A DNA stretch of 64,000 bases from JADJRH01 sp046351455 (GCA_046351455.1 JAXLYM010000016.1:124001-188000), one strand, 5' to 3'. Shown: positions 16,835 through 25,406, counted from the stretch's first letter. The notes: generated by a model not told the origin, from the letters alone. Made by a program: numbers and translations.

Positions 16835-18417
16835 GAATCCATGCTTCGTCGCAGGGTGTTCCGGTCGATCTTGAGGAGGCGGGCGGCGCGGCTCAGGTTC
16901 CTGTCGGTCGCGCGGAGAGCCTCCAGGATCGCCTTCTTTTTGGCCTCCTCCACGACGTGGGTGAGCGGGCGCACCGGGCGTGGCTCCGAGCTCGGCGGCG
17001 CGTCGCGATCGGGGAGCCTGCCTGTGGAGGTGGCAGGCTTGTCGCCGGAAGAGTGCCTGTCACCGGGAGAGTGCCTGTCGCCGGGAGAGGCCTTGTCGGC
17101 GGTCCACAGCGAAGGGTCCGTGATCTCGCGCGTGAGGTCGCTCGCCTCCACGACGGCGTCGCAGAACACGGCCCATCGCTCGACCTCGGCCTTCAATTCA
17201 CGCACGTTGCCGGGCCACGGATAGGCCAGCACCGCTCGGCGCGCCTCCCGCGTGAGCTGGAGTCTCCCGGAGGCGCGACGGGCGGAGACCTCGTCGAGAA
17301 AGGCATCCATCAGCACCTCGATGTCGCCCGGGCGCGCGCGGAGGGGCGGCACCTCGATCGTGGCGCCGCGGAGACGGAAATAGAGGTCCTCCCGGAACGT
17401 GCCGGCGCGCACCATCGCCGGGAGATCGCGGTGGGTCGCGGCGAGGACGCGGACGTCGACAGGCACCTTCGCCTCCCCGCCGACGCGCCGCAACACCCCC
17501 TCTTGCAGCACGCGCAACAAGGCCGCTTGCACGCGCGGCGACAGCTCCCCGACCTCGTCGAGGAGCAACGTGCCATTGTGCGCTTGCTCGAAGACGCCTT
17601 TGCGGCGCGAGGAGGCGCCGGTGAACGCGCCGGCCTCGTGCCCGAACAGCTCGCTCGCGAGGACGCCCTCCGCGAAGACGCCGCAGTTCTCCGCGACGAA
17701 CGGCCCTTTCGCGCGCGCGCTCTGCTCGTGAATGGAGCGCGCGACGAGCTCCTTGCCCGTGCCGGTCTCTCCGAGGATCAGCACCGGCGCGTCACTCCGC
17801 GCCACGCGCTCGATGCGACTCCGCACCTCCAGCATGGCCGGACTCTCGCCGAGCAGAGGGCTCTTTTGGGGCCGCACCTCGGCGCGGAGGCGCGCGACCT
17901 CTCGGCGGAGGGCGCGGATCTCCGGAAACCCCTCGAAATCCAGGCGAACGACGCGCACCGGGGGCCGCCCCTTGTCCACGAACACCGCGGGGATCACTTG
18001 CAACATGCGCGCGGGGAGGACGCCCGCCTGCACGAGGATGACCCAGAGTGTCTGTGCCTGCGGCGTGCCGGCGGAGAGGCAGATATCGAGGCTCCACTCC
18101 GGCGCCGGAAACGCCTTGCGCGCGTCGTTCGCGAGCGGCCCGAGCTCGTGAAACAGGGCCGCATGATCCGAAGGGTCCGCGACGTGGATCGTGCGCACGC
18201 TCGCCGCGGGCCCGAGGCGCTCGATCTCCTTCGCGAGGCGCACGGACGGCCCCTCCCCGGCCGGGATGGTGAGCACCCAGACAGCGTCGTACCGACTCTC
18301 CCCCTGGTCCAGAAGCCGCAGCACGGGCCCGCGATCCTCCGCCGGCCGAGGCGCATGATGCGCCGGCCGAGGCCCCACGATGCCCGCATCCGACCACGTG
18401 AGGAGAGCGCGCTTCAT
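16816..18417 (-). CDS. rtcR: RtcR-like sigma-54 activator with N-terminal CARF domain
   Basis: A 533-aa regulator. Residues 1-175 form a CARF-like domain (SAGTPQAQTLWVILVQAGVLPAR split across about 115-140 is the typical ligand-loop strand). Residues 185-420 form a complete sigma-54-interacting AAA+ domain: Walker A GETGTGKE, the GAFTGA loop, Walker B GTLLLDEVGEL and the GNVREL segment. A linker follows with an SPGDRH repeat, then a Fis-type helix-turn-helix (LSRAARLLKIDRNTLRR). In known RtcR proteins the CARF domain senses RNA-damage ligands and derepresses the AAA+ ring. It is divergent from rtcB-prfH and shares their activator-binding region (18447-18510), so it surely controls them. The N-terminal domain is shorter and more divergent than classical RtcR. 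Confidence 0.85.
   Translation of the reverse strand: MKRALLTWSDAGIVGPRPAHHAPRPAEDRGPVLRLLDQGESRYDAVWVLTIPAGEGPSVRLAKEIERLGPAASVRTIHVADPSDHAALFHELGPLANDARKAFPAPEWSLDICLSAGTPQAQTLWVILVQAGVLPARMLQVIPAVFVDKGRPPVRVVRLDFEGFPEIRALRREVARLRAEVRPQKSPLLGESPAMLEVRSRIERVARSDAPVLILGETGTGKELVARSIHEQSARAKGPFVAENCGVFAEGVLASELFGHEAGAFTGASSRRKGVFEQAHNGTLLLDEVGELSPRVQAALLRVLQEGVLRRVGGEAKVPVDVRVLAATHRDLPAMVRAGTFREDLYFRLRGATIEVPPLRARPGDIEVLMDAFLDEVSARRASGRLQLTREARRAVLAYPWPGNVRELKAEVERWAVFCDAVVEASDLTREITDPSLWTADKASPGDRHSPGDRHSSGDKPATSTGRLPDRDAPPSSEPRPVRPLTHVVEEAKKKAILEALRATDRNLSRAARLLKIDRNTLRRSMDSFRLPR
17041..17102. repeat. 18-bp in-frame minisatellite inside the rtcR-like gene
   Basis: Units starting GTCGCCGG/GTCACCGG at 17041, 17059, 17077 and 17095 encode Ser-Pro-Gly-Asp-Arg-His-type repeats in the linker between the AAA+ and helix-turn-helix domains. 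The period equals that of the array just after the same gene. Confidence 0.7.
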
Positions 18418-18446
18418 GCTCCGGAGGATACGCCGCCCGCCGACTC

Positions 18447-18510
18447 GGTGGTGAAGAATTCACCAGCGGTGGTGCGCCGCGCAGCATTTTGGTGGTGCGC
18501 AGCGCACCAC
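18447..18510. promoter_or_regulatory. upstream activator sites for the RtcR-like protein
   Basis: GGTGGTG occurs at 18447, 18468 and 18491 (21 and 23 bases apart, about two helical turns each). Two of the copies sit in perfect inverted repeats: TGGTGAA-gaa-TTCACCA (18449-18465) and GTGGTGCGC-a-GCGCACCAC (18492-18510), whose centres are 44 bases apart. Placed between divergent regulator and target genes and 40 bases before a -24/-12 promoter, they are the expected enhancer-type sites. Confidence 0.65.
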
Positions 18511-18549
18511 GCAGAGACGCCGGTGCGTGTTTTCGCGGTGAAAGATGGA

Positions 18550-18565
18550 TGGCACGGCCGTCGCA
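18550..18565 (+). promoter_or_regulatory. sigma-54 (-24/-12) promoter for rtcB-prfH
   Basis: TGGCACG-GCCG-TCGCA matches the sigma-54 consensus (TGGCACG, four bases, TTGCA/T) with one mismatch; the invariant GG (18551-52) and GC (18563-64) are exactly 10 bases apart. Transcription would start near 18575-18580, so ORF starts before that are excluded for rtcB. Confidence 0.7.
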
Positions 18566-18655
18566 AAGGCTGCTCGGAGTCACGGAGCGGTGCTCACGAT
18601 GGATACGATCGAAAATCTCCCCTTCCCGGTGACACTCCCACGTAGGACGCACACG

Positions 18656-19900
18656 ATGAACAGCCACGAAGCAAGATTCGACACCACGCCTCTCCCCGAT
18701 CACGCGCGCGTCGTGGCGGGGCCGGACGTCTGGATGGAAGGGGACGCGGTCGCGCAGCTCGCTCGGACTGCCGCTCTGCCGGGGTGCGTGCGCGCGGTCG
18801 GGATGCCCGATCTGCACGTCGGCAAGGGGCCTGTCGGCGCCGTGTTCGCCACGCGCGAGAAGGTGTATCCGCACCTGCTCGGCGGCGACGTGGGGTGCGG
18901 CGTGCGCGTCATCGCCACGAACGAGGACGCACGGAACCGGGACGCCGTCGAGCGCCGCGTCCTCCGCACCTGGGACGACGCGCCTCTCGAAGGGTGCGAC
19001 GAGCGCGCGCTGGTGGAGGCCGTGTGGCGCCGCGGGATCGCCGGGCTCGCGGAGATCGAGGACCTCCCGGACGCGCTGCGGGCGCTCTGCTCCGCGATGC
19101 CCCAGACTGCCAGTCTGGAGCCGTCCGGAGATCTGCTGGCGGCCACCTGCGGCTTCGCGGAGGCGCTCGGCACGATCGGCGGCGGGAACCATTTCGTCGA
19201 GATCGCCCGCGTGGACGAGATCCGGAACAAGGCGGCGGCGCAGACTCTGGGCCTCCACAAAGGCTGTCTCGTCGCGCTCGCGCACTCCGGGTCGCGCGGG
19301 CTCGGGACGGCGCTCGCTCGGCGCTACGGGGACGCGACGCTCACGGGGGAGGCCATTCGGCCTTATCTCGCGGACGTCGCGGGGGCGTGTCGGTTCGCGC
19401 AGGTGAATCGGTTTCTGCTGACGTATCGGCTGTTGCGGGCGCTCGGGGCCGCGCGGACATCGAAGGTGACGGGCGCCTTCGACGTGACGCACAACGATGT
19501 TCGCGAGGAGCCGGTGGACGGGGCGCCGACGTGGGTGCATCGCAAAGGCGCGGCGCCGGCGCACTCGCAGGCTCCGACCATCGTGCTCGGGAGTCGCGGG
19601 GCGCCTTCCTGGGTGCTTGTCGGCCTCGGAGAGGAGGCCGGGCTGCGGAGCGTCGCGCACGGCGCGGGCCGGCGAATGGGGCGCGCGGAGGCCCTCTCGA
19701 AGCTCAAAGGCAAGTACCGCCGCAGCGAACTGGCGACCACCAAGCTGGGAGGACGCGTGGTGTGCGACGACACCGATCTCCTCTACGAAGAGCACCCGGA
19801 CGCGTACAAACCGATCGAGCCTGTCGTCGCGAGCCTCGTGACGGCGGGCCTCGCGGAGCCGGTCGCGTCGCTCGTGCCGGTCGTCACGGTGAAGCGATGA
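18656..19900 (+). CDS. rtcB: RtcB-type RNA ligase (PrfH-associated branch)
   Basis: A 414-aa RNA ligase that joins 2',3'-cyclic phosphate or 3'-phosphate ends to 5'-OH ends using GTP and Mn2+. Metal-site residues are present: GGDVGCG with D78 and C81, GGGNHF with H179, HSGSRG with H210, and the guanylated His in AHGAGR (H335). It is shorter at the N-terminus than classical E. coli RtcB and matches the form encoded next to prfH. The ATG at 18656 lies after the sigma-54 promoter and has AGGA 8 bases upstream; longer in-frame starts precede or straddle the transcription start. Its stop overlaps the prfH start (ATGA). Confidence 0.9.
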   Translation: MNSHEARFDTTPLPDHARVVAGPDVWMEGDAVAQLARTAALPGCVRAVGMPDLHVGKGPVGAVFATREKVYPHLLGGDVGCGVRVIATNEDARNRDAVERRVLRTWDDAPLEGCDERALVEAVWRRGIAGLAEIEDLPDALRALCSAMPQTASLEPSGDLLAATCGFAEALGTIGGGNHFVEIARVDEIRNKAAAQTLGLHKGCLVALAHSGSRGLGTALARRYGDATLTGEAIRPYLADVAGACRFAQVNRFLLTYRLLRALGAARTSKVTGAFDVTHNDVREEPVDGAPTWVHRKGAAPAHSQAPTIVLGSRGAPSWVLVGLGEEAGLRSVAHGAGRRMGRAEALSKLKGKYRRSELATTKLGGRVVCDDTDLLYEEHPDAYKPIEPVVASLVTAGLAEPVASLVPVVTVKR

Positions 19901-20547
19901 AACCGGCCTCCGTCGTGCTCCAGATCAGCGCAGGAACAGGCCCCATCGAGGTGCGGCGCTTCGTCGCGGCGCTCGCGGATCACCTGCTGATTCAATGCGA
20001 ATCGATGGGGGCAGTCGCCTCCGACGTGGTGGTTCACGGCGACGAGGACGCCCCCTTCAGCGTGGAGGTGCACCTTCGCGCGGCGCCCGCGGAGATCGCC
20101 TCTCTGACTGGCACGCACGCGCTCGTGGCCCGCAGTCCGGAACGCGGCAAACGGGCTCGAAAACGCTGGTTCGCGAGCGTTTCGGTGTGTCCTGCGGTGG
20201 AGAGTATCGCGCCGACGAAGGCGATCTCGCGCGAAGAGGTCACCATCACGGCCATGCGCGCGTCCGGGCCCGGCGGACAGCACGTGAACCGCACCGCGAG
20301 CGCCGTCCGCGTGCACCACGCGCCGAGCGGCATCACCGTGCGCGTCGCCGACGAGCGCTCGCAGCGCGACAACGTGAGCGCGGCCCTCGCTCGGATCGCC
20401 CGGCAAATCGAGGCTCGCGACGGAGACCGCACGTCGAAGGCGCGCGCCGAGAGGCGCCTTCTGCACTACCGCCTCACGCGCGGAACGCCCGCCTTCGTGT
20501 ACGAGCTGGATCGCGACGGTCACCTGGCCCTCTCCGATCGTACGTAA
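19897..20547 (+). CDS. prfH: peptide chain release factor homologue PrfH
   Basis: A 216-aa class I release-factor-like protein with the GGQ loop (SGPGGQHVNR, residues 126-128) that triggers peptidyl-tRNA hydrolysis, followed by the usual RF domain 3 strand pattern (AVRVHHAPSGITVRVADERSQRDN region). The codon-recognition domain is reduced, as in PrfH, which is known to act on ribosomes with a damaged 16S rRNA decoding centre so that RtcB can reseal the RNA. The ATGA overlap with rtcB implies coupled translation. Confidence 0.9.
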   Translation: MKPASVVLQISAGTGPIEVRRFVAALADHLLIQCESMGAVASDVVVHGDEDAPFSVEVHLRAAPAEIASLTGTHALVARSPERGKRARKRWFASVSVCPAVESIAPTKAISREEVTITAMRASGPGGQHVNRTASAVRVHHAPSGITVRVADERSQRDNVSAALARIARQIEARDGDRTSKARAERRLLHYRLTRGTPAFVYELDRDGHLALSDRT

Positions 20548-20562
20548 GCGGCGGCCCCCCAA

Positions 20563-20575
20563 GTCCACCGTGGAC
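20563..20575. other. short palindrome after prfH
   Basis: GTCCAC-C-GTGGAC is a perfect 6+1+6 inverted repeat in the 100-base gap before the DUF1232 gene. It could be a weak hairpin at the end of the rtc transcript or an operator; the loop is too small for a good terminator. Confidence 0.3.
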
Positions 20576-20647
20576 GCGCGGCGCGGCCTGGGGCAATAGG
20601 CCCGAATCCCGGCGTCGCTCGCGCCTCGCCGCCCCGGAGGAAACGCC

Positions 20648-21187
20648 ATGTCCGATCTTCACACCCGCTGCCTCGACACCTTCCCCGAGTGGCTCCGCAC
20701 GCTCGCCAGCGACGCGACCGAGCTCGGCGCCCTGCTCGAAGCGGAGCTGTCGGAGGACGCGCGCCGCTACGTGGCCGGCGGCCTCAACTACCTCTTCAAG
20801 TCGCTCGACCTCATCCCGGATGGCATCGAGGACCTCGGCTTCCTCGACGACGCGTTCGTGGTGCGCCTCGCGGCCTCCCTCGCGCTCAAGAACGACGCGG
20901 CCGCGCGCGAACAGCCGGTCCTCGCCCGCCTCGCGCACGACACGGCCCTCGTCTCGGAGCTGCTCGGCAAGGACTACGCGCGGCTGGAGCGCTACGTCCA
21001 GGGGCTGCGCGTCGGCGCCGCCCGCGGCCGCACCGTGGACGAGATCATCTCCGACGCCGAGGTGCGGCGCGCGTTCCTGAGCGAGCTGTCGGGCTGGTCC
21101 TCGAGCTACGCGGCGCCCTCGTTCTCGCGCGACGAGAAGAACATCATCAAGCTCCAGTCGTTCCTCAACGCCAAGCTGCCGGCGTGA
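20648..21187 (+). CDS. DUF1232 (YkvA-like) family protein
   Basis: A 179-aa protein with the DUF1232 signature around residues 45-75: YLFKSLDLIPDGIEDLGFLDDAFVV read in two halves (DLIPDGIEDLG and FLDDAFVV). The family is usually a small membrane-associated helical protein of unknown role; this one is longer and carries a C-terminal extension ending in a basic helix. The ATG has CCGGAGGAAACGCC upstream, a strong ribosome-binding site. The next lipoprotein gene starts 12 bases downstream, so the two are probably cotranscribed. Confidence 0.75.
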   Translation: MSDLHTRCLDTFPEWLRTLASDATELGALLEAELSEDARRYVAGGLNYLFKSLDLIPDGIEDLGFLDDAFVVRLAASLALKNDAAAREQPVLARLAHDTALVSELLGKDYARLERYVQGLRVGAARGRTVDEIISDAEVRRAFLSELSGWSSSYAAPSFSRDEKNIIKLQSFLNAKLPA

Positions 21188-21198
21188 TCCGCGGGGCC

Positions 21199-22089
21199 AT
21201 GGTGCTCCGGATCGGCTTCGTTTCAAGCCTCTTTTGCGCGCTCCTCGCGGCGGGCTGCGGCCCCTCCGACGGCCCCGGGGCGGGCGCCGCGACCACGTCG
21301 TCCGCGCCGCCCGCGCCGCCCACCGAGCGCTGGACCGAGGTCACGAGCGACGCCGCGCCGCTGCTCGTCACGATGCACGAGGAGTTCCCCCCGCCCGAGG
21401 TGCTGCGCCGCGGGGAGCTGCTCCGCGTCGGGAAGAGCCACGGTTTCTCGACGTGGAAAGGCGTCGTCGACGACGTGGAGGTCACGCGCGACGGCATGGT
21501 GTTCGAGGCGCAGCACGCCAAGGACGGCACCGTCGGCTTCGCGTTCCAGAGCGATCTCGGCGGCGAGGTGACGATCACGTCGACGTCGTGGCTGTGCGCG
21601 CGCCTCGCGAAGGACCTCACGCTGAACACCGATGCGTGCGCGTCGAACCTGCACCGCGCCCGCACCGTCACGGGCGCGATCCTGTCGTATTTGCCGTGCG
21701 GAACCGGCCGCTGCCCCGTCGTCTTGGAGCGCGGCGACGAGGTGGGCGTGCTCGGCGTCGACGGCCTGTCGAGCGCGCAGCTCGTGTCCGGCAAGAAGGC
21801 GAGCGTCCTCGTCGCGCAGACGCGGGCGGTGAAGGACGAAGGCAAGGTGACGAGCGGCGCCGTCGCGATCCTCCGCTTCGACGGCGCCGCGCCCGTGCAG
21901 GACGGCTCGTTCGAAGGCGATCTCACCGACGCGCGCGATCCGGCGCACGTCACGTCGAAGGTCGTGAAGGTCACCGCGTCGCGCGGCGGCGTTCACCTCG
22001 AAGGCAAGATCGAGGTGCGCAGCGCGGACGGAGCGATCGAGAAGACGACGAAGATCGACGAGCTGCACGCCCTCCCCCCGCTCGACTGA
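21199..22089 (+). CDS. lipoprotein, unknown function
   Basis: A 296-aa protein with lipobox CALLAAGC and a Gly/Ala/Pro linker. The rest is predicted beta-rich and contains a pair of Cys around the CGTGRCPVV segment. I recognise no domain. The start ATG at 21199 is the first that gives a complete signal peptide. The stop is 3 bases from the stop of the convergent ABC-F gene. Confidence 0.7.
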   Translation: MVLRIGFVSSLFCALLAAGCGPSDGPGAGAATTSSAPPAPPTERWTEVTSDAAPLLVTMHEEFPPPEVLRRGELLRVGKSHGFSTWKGVVDDVEVTRDGMVFEAQHAKDGTVGFAFQSDLGGEVTITSTSWLCARLAKDLTLNTDACASNLHRARTVTGAILSYLPCGTGRCPVVLERGDEVGVLGVDGLSSAQLVSGKKASVLVAQTRAVKDEGKVTSGAVAILRFDGAAPVQDGSFEGDLTDARDPAHVTSKVVKVTASRGGVHLEGKIEVRSADGAIEKTTKIDELHALPPLD

Positions 22090-22092
22090 CGA

Positions 22093-24042
22093 TCACCTCG
22101 CCGCGGCCTCGCGCTTCATTTCGAGCTCTTCCCAGCGCGCGGTGAGCGCCGCGGCGTCCTTCTTCGCGGCCTCCAGCTTCGTCATGAGGCCGGGCACCTC
22201 GTGGCCGCGCTTCGCGTGGAGCGTCGGATCCGCGAGCTCTACTTCGATCTCCGAGGCGATCTTCTCCGCGGCCTCGATGCGGTCCATGATCTTGTCGAGC
22301 TCCAGCCGCTCCGCGTAGCTGAGGCCTTTGCCTTGTTTCTTCGGCGTTTCGGTGACGGCGGGGGCCTGCGCCGGCTTGCTCCTCGCGCTCGCCGCGGCCT
22401 CGGCCTCGGCGGCCTGCGCGGCCCCGGCGGCGCGCTGCGCGCGGTAATCGTCGTAGGTCCCGGCGTACCGGACGACCTTCCCGTCCCCCTCGAACGCGAC
22501 GACCGCGGTCGCGATCCGGTTCAAGAACCAGCGATCGTGCGTCACGACGATCGACGACCCATCCATCTCGACGAGCATCTCCTCGAGCGCCGAGAGCGTC
22601 TCCACGTCGAGGTCGTTCGTCGGCTCGTCGAACAGGAAGAGGTTCGCCTTCTGCGCGAGCAGCTTCGCGAGGGCCACGCGCGCGCGCTCTCCACCCGAGA
22701 GCGATCCGACCGGCTGGCGCTGCTTTTGTCGGTCGAACGAGAAGCGCTCCAGGTACGAGTAGATGTCGAGGTTCTGCCCGCCCATCTCGACGCGCCCCTT
22801 CGCGCCGCCGACGTTGTCGAAGATGGAAGCCTCGTCGTCGAGGCCCGCGCGGTGCTGATCGAAGTACGCGATCTTGGTGTTGAGGCCGATGTCGATCACG
22901 CCGGTCGACAGCTCCACTTCGCCGAGCAGCGCGCGCAGCAGCGTGGTCTTCCCGGTGCCATTTTTCCCGACGACGCCGATGCGCTCGCCGCGGCCGACCA
23001 TCATGTCGAAATGGCTCACGAGCGTGCGCCCGCCGAGATCGATCGACACGTCCTTCAATTCGAGCACGCTCTTCCCGAGGCGCGACGTCTCGGCGGTGAG
23101 CTGCGCGCGCGCCTCGATCTTGGGCGCGACGATGGCCTTCGCGGTCTCCGCGCGCTGGATGCGGGCCTTCTGTTTCCCGGTGCGCGCCTTCGGTTGTCGC
23201 CGCAGCCACTCGAGCTCGCGCCGCAGGAAGTTCTGCCGGTTCTGCTCGGTGCGCGACTCCAGCGCGAGGCGATCCGTCTTCGCTTCGAGGTAGTCCTCGT
23301 AGCCGCCGTCGTACGAATAGAGCTGGCCTTTATCGACCTCCCACGTGCGCGTGGACACGCGATCGAGCAGGTAGCGATCGTGCGTGATGAGGAGGATGGC
23401 GCCCGGGTATTCCTCGGAGAGGAACGTCTCCAGCCACTCGATGGTCTCGACGTCGAGGTGATTGCTCGGCTCGTCGAGGACCGCGAGATCCGGCCGTCCG
23501 ACGAGGATCCGCGCGAGCGCGACGCGGCGCTTCTCACCGCCGGACATGGTGCCGACGCGCGCATCCGGATCGCGGATGTTCACGTGATCGAGGATGGCGA
23601 GCGCCTTGTGGCTCATGTCCCATCCGCCGAGCCGTTCGACGTCTTCGGCCGCGTCGTGCTGTTCGTGCAGCAGCGCCTCCGCGTCGCCTTCTCCCTTGGC
23701 GAGCCGCGCGCCGATGGCGTCGTAGCGGGCCTTCGCCTCGGTCCACGCCGCGAGCCCCGAGAGCGCCACTTCGCGCGCGGTCAGCTCGGGATCGAAGCGC
23801 GGCTCTTGTTCGAGGACGCCCACGGTGGCGCCGCGCCGTCGCGCGACGGACCCTGTATCGGGCGTCTCCAGCCCCGCGAGCACGCGCACGAGGGTGCTCT
23901 TTCCCGCGCCGTTCACGCCGACGATGCCGATGCGCTCCCCCGGATGAATCGACAGCGAGACCCCGTCGAGGATGGCGCGCGCGCCGTACGCCTTGTGAAG
24001 ATCCTGCGCCGAGAGCACGGGCGCCGCAGTCAAATCCGCCAT
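22093..24042 (-). CDS. ABC-F family ATPase (Uup-like)
   Basis: A 649-aa soluble protein with two ABC domains: Walker A GVNGAGKST and GKNGTGKTT; signatures MSGGEKRR and LSGGERAR; Walker B VLDEPSNHLD and LFDEPTNDLD. An arm/linker of charged helices lies between them (about 240-320) and a C-terminal coiled-coil extension after about 550, as in Uup. ABC-F proteins bind the ribosome E site or act on stalled and misfolded translation states; some confer antibiotic resistance, but nothing here marks it as a resistance type. No membrane segments. Confidence 0.88.
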   Translation of the reverse strand: MADLTAAPVLSAQDLHKAYGARAILDGVSLSIHPGERIGIVGVNGAGKSTLVRVLAGLETPDTGSVARRRGATVGVLEQEPRFDPELTAREVALSGLAAWTEAKARYDAIGARLAKGEGDAEALLHEQHDAAEDVERLGGWDMSHKALAILDHVNIRDPDARVGTMSGGEKRRVALARILVGRPDLAVLDEPSNHLDVETIEWLETFLSEEYPGAILLITHDRYLLDRVSTRTWEVDKGQLYSYDGGYEDYLEAKTDRLALESRTEQNRQNFLRRELEWLRRQPKARTGKQKARIQRAETAKAIVAPKIEARAQLTAETSRLGKSVLELKDVSIDLGGRTLVSHFDMMVGRGERIGVVGKNGTGKTTLLRALLGEVELSTGVIDIGLNTKIAYFDQHRAGLDDEASIFDNVGGAKGRVEMGGQNLDIYSYLERFSFDRQKQRQPVGSLSGGERARVALAKLLAQKANLFLFDEPTNDLDVETLSALEEMLVEMDGSSIVVTHDRWFLNRIATAVVAFEGDGKVVRYAGTYDDYRAQRAAGAAQAAEAEAAASARSKPAQAPAVTETPKKQGKGLSYAERLELDKIMDRIEAAEKIASEIEVELADPTLHAKRGHEVPGLMTKLEAAKKDAAALTARWEELEMKREAAAR

Positions 24043-24087
24043 GCGCCGCGACGACTAGCACGCGGAGGCCGCCACTGGGAGGGCGGA

Positions 24088-24143
24088 GTCCATTTTGCGG
24101 AGGCGGAGCTCCGCTTCGGAGCGGAGTCCGCGGCGAAATGGAC
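24088..24143. repeat. 56-base nested palindrome (REP-like or terminator)
   Basis: Outer arms GTCCATTTTGC (24088-24098) and GCGAAATGGAC (24133-24143) pair with one G-U-type mismatch; inside them GCTCCG-CTT-CGGAGC forms a second stem. It lies after the 3' end of the beta-propeller lipoprotein gene (minus strand) and before the ABC-F gene, where it could end transcription. Confidence 0.5.
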
Positions 24144-24182
24144 GCAACCCTCGACGTTGTGGGGCAGCGGGAGCGCGACAAA

Positions 24183-25406
24183 CTAGAACTGACCGATGTA
24201 CCGCGGAGGGTGGCCGCGTCCGTCGTCCACCTCGGTCGAGATCGGATCGCCGAGAACGCCTTGATTCACCGGGAAACGGAGCGTCGCGTACGAGTCCGCA
24301 TCCGTCACGAAGCACGCCTCGGGGGACGTGTCGGGTGCGCCGCCCTCGCGCGCGGGGCACAGCACGGCGCCGATCTGCACGGGGCCCGCGCGGTGGATCT
24401 CCTTCGTCGCGCCGGAGTCGAGATCGAGCGCGATCGCCACGTCGTCGACGCTGTCCTTCACGTTGCCGAGCAGCGTCACCACGAGCGAGCGCTCCCCCGC
24501 GTACGACAGCGCGAACCCCGGCACGCCCGCGCCGAGCGCCGTCGCAGGATACACCTTGTTCAATGACAGGCCTTCTCGCTTCAAGAGGGCCACGCCGGCC
24601 GTCCCGAGCGCTGGATCCCCGTTCGCCGTGAGGTCGCCGGAGCAGCTCACCGCGAGCTCCGCGCCGCTCGGAGAGGCCGCGATCCCCGTGCAATCGTGCA
24701 GGCCATCGAGCGGCGTCACCGCCACGACCTCGTCCTTCGTCGTGTCGATCTCGACCACCTGCGAGTCCGTGTACGCGTAATCCAGCGTCGCGATCACCGT
24801 CGTCACATAGGCCCTGTCGCCGATCACGACGCCGCGCGCGGGGTGCACGGAATAGTCCCCTTCCGGGAGCGAGAGGGCCGCGGCGACATCGATCCTCCGC
24901 TCGATCGGGCTCGTCACGGTGGCGGTCTTCGGATTGACCACGATCACGTCGCCGTGCAGGCTCTTGCCGGGCGAGCGATCGTACCGCGTCACATAGGCCT
25001 TCTCCGGCGAGATGGGCAGATAATCCCACGGGTTCTTCCCGAGATCGTCGCCGTCCGCATGAAGCTGCGCCCGGAGCTTCGCGGTCTTCACGTCGAGCCA
25101 CGTCACGAGCGAAAAGGTCCGATCCAGATAGACCACGTCCTCCCCGGCGACTGGCATGCTCGGCAAGGCGACGTCCCAGGACATCCCCGTGGTCGACGTC
25201 GACGCGAACACCGCCGACAACACCTTTCCGTCGACCCCGAGGAGCGAGAGGTTGCTCGCCTGATAATCGGTGCCGGCCACCACGACGCCCCGACCGAACG
25301 GCCCCGCGACGACGCTGGTCCCGCCCGTCGTCTGCTGCTCTTCCGGCGCGCAGCCGAGAGCCGTCAGCGCCGCAAGAAGCGCCGCGCCCCACATCGATGT
25401 TCGCAT
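24183..25406 (-). CDS. lipoprotein with beta-propeller-like repeats
   Basis: A 407-aa lipoprotein (LLAALTALGC). The mature part has repeated strand units such as ...YVTRYDRSPGKSLHGDVIVVN..., DSQVVEIDTTKDEVV and GVALLKREGLSLNKVY, resembling YVTN/YncE-like propellers. The start at 25406 follows 35 bases after the TonB-dependent receptor stop. A receptor plus a propeller lipoprotein is a frequent pairing in which the lipoprotein sits on the receptor or delivers a ligand; here this is inference. The ligand is unknown. Confidence 0.7.
   Translation of the reverse strand: MRTSMWGAALLAALTALGCAPEEQQTTGGTSVVAGPFGRGVVVAGTDYQASNLSLLGVDGKVLSAVFASTSTTGMSWDVALPSMPVAGEDVVYLDRTFSLVTWLDVKTAKLRAQLHADGDDLGKNPWDYLPISPEKAYVTRYDRSPGKSLHGDVIVVNPKTATVTSPIERRIDVAAALSLPEGDYSVHPARGVVIGDRAYVTTVIATLDYAYTDSQVVEIDTTKDEVVAVTPLDGLHDCTGIAASPSGAELAVSCSGDLTANGDPALGTAGVALLKREGLSLNKVYPATALGAGVPGFALSYAGERSLVVTLLGNVKDSVDDVAIALDLDSGATKEIHRAGPVQIGAVLCPAREGGAPDTSPEACFVTDADSYATLRFPVNQGVLGDPISTEVDDGRGHPPRYIGQF

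Noticed and set aside
18545..18655. Longer rtcB starting at the first in-frame codon
   Set aside because: That codon lies within the sigma-54 promoter before the expected transcript start; the ATG at 18656 fits family N-termini and has a ribosome-binding site.
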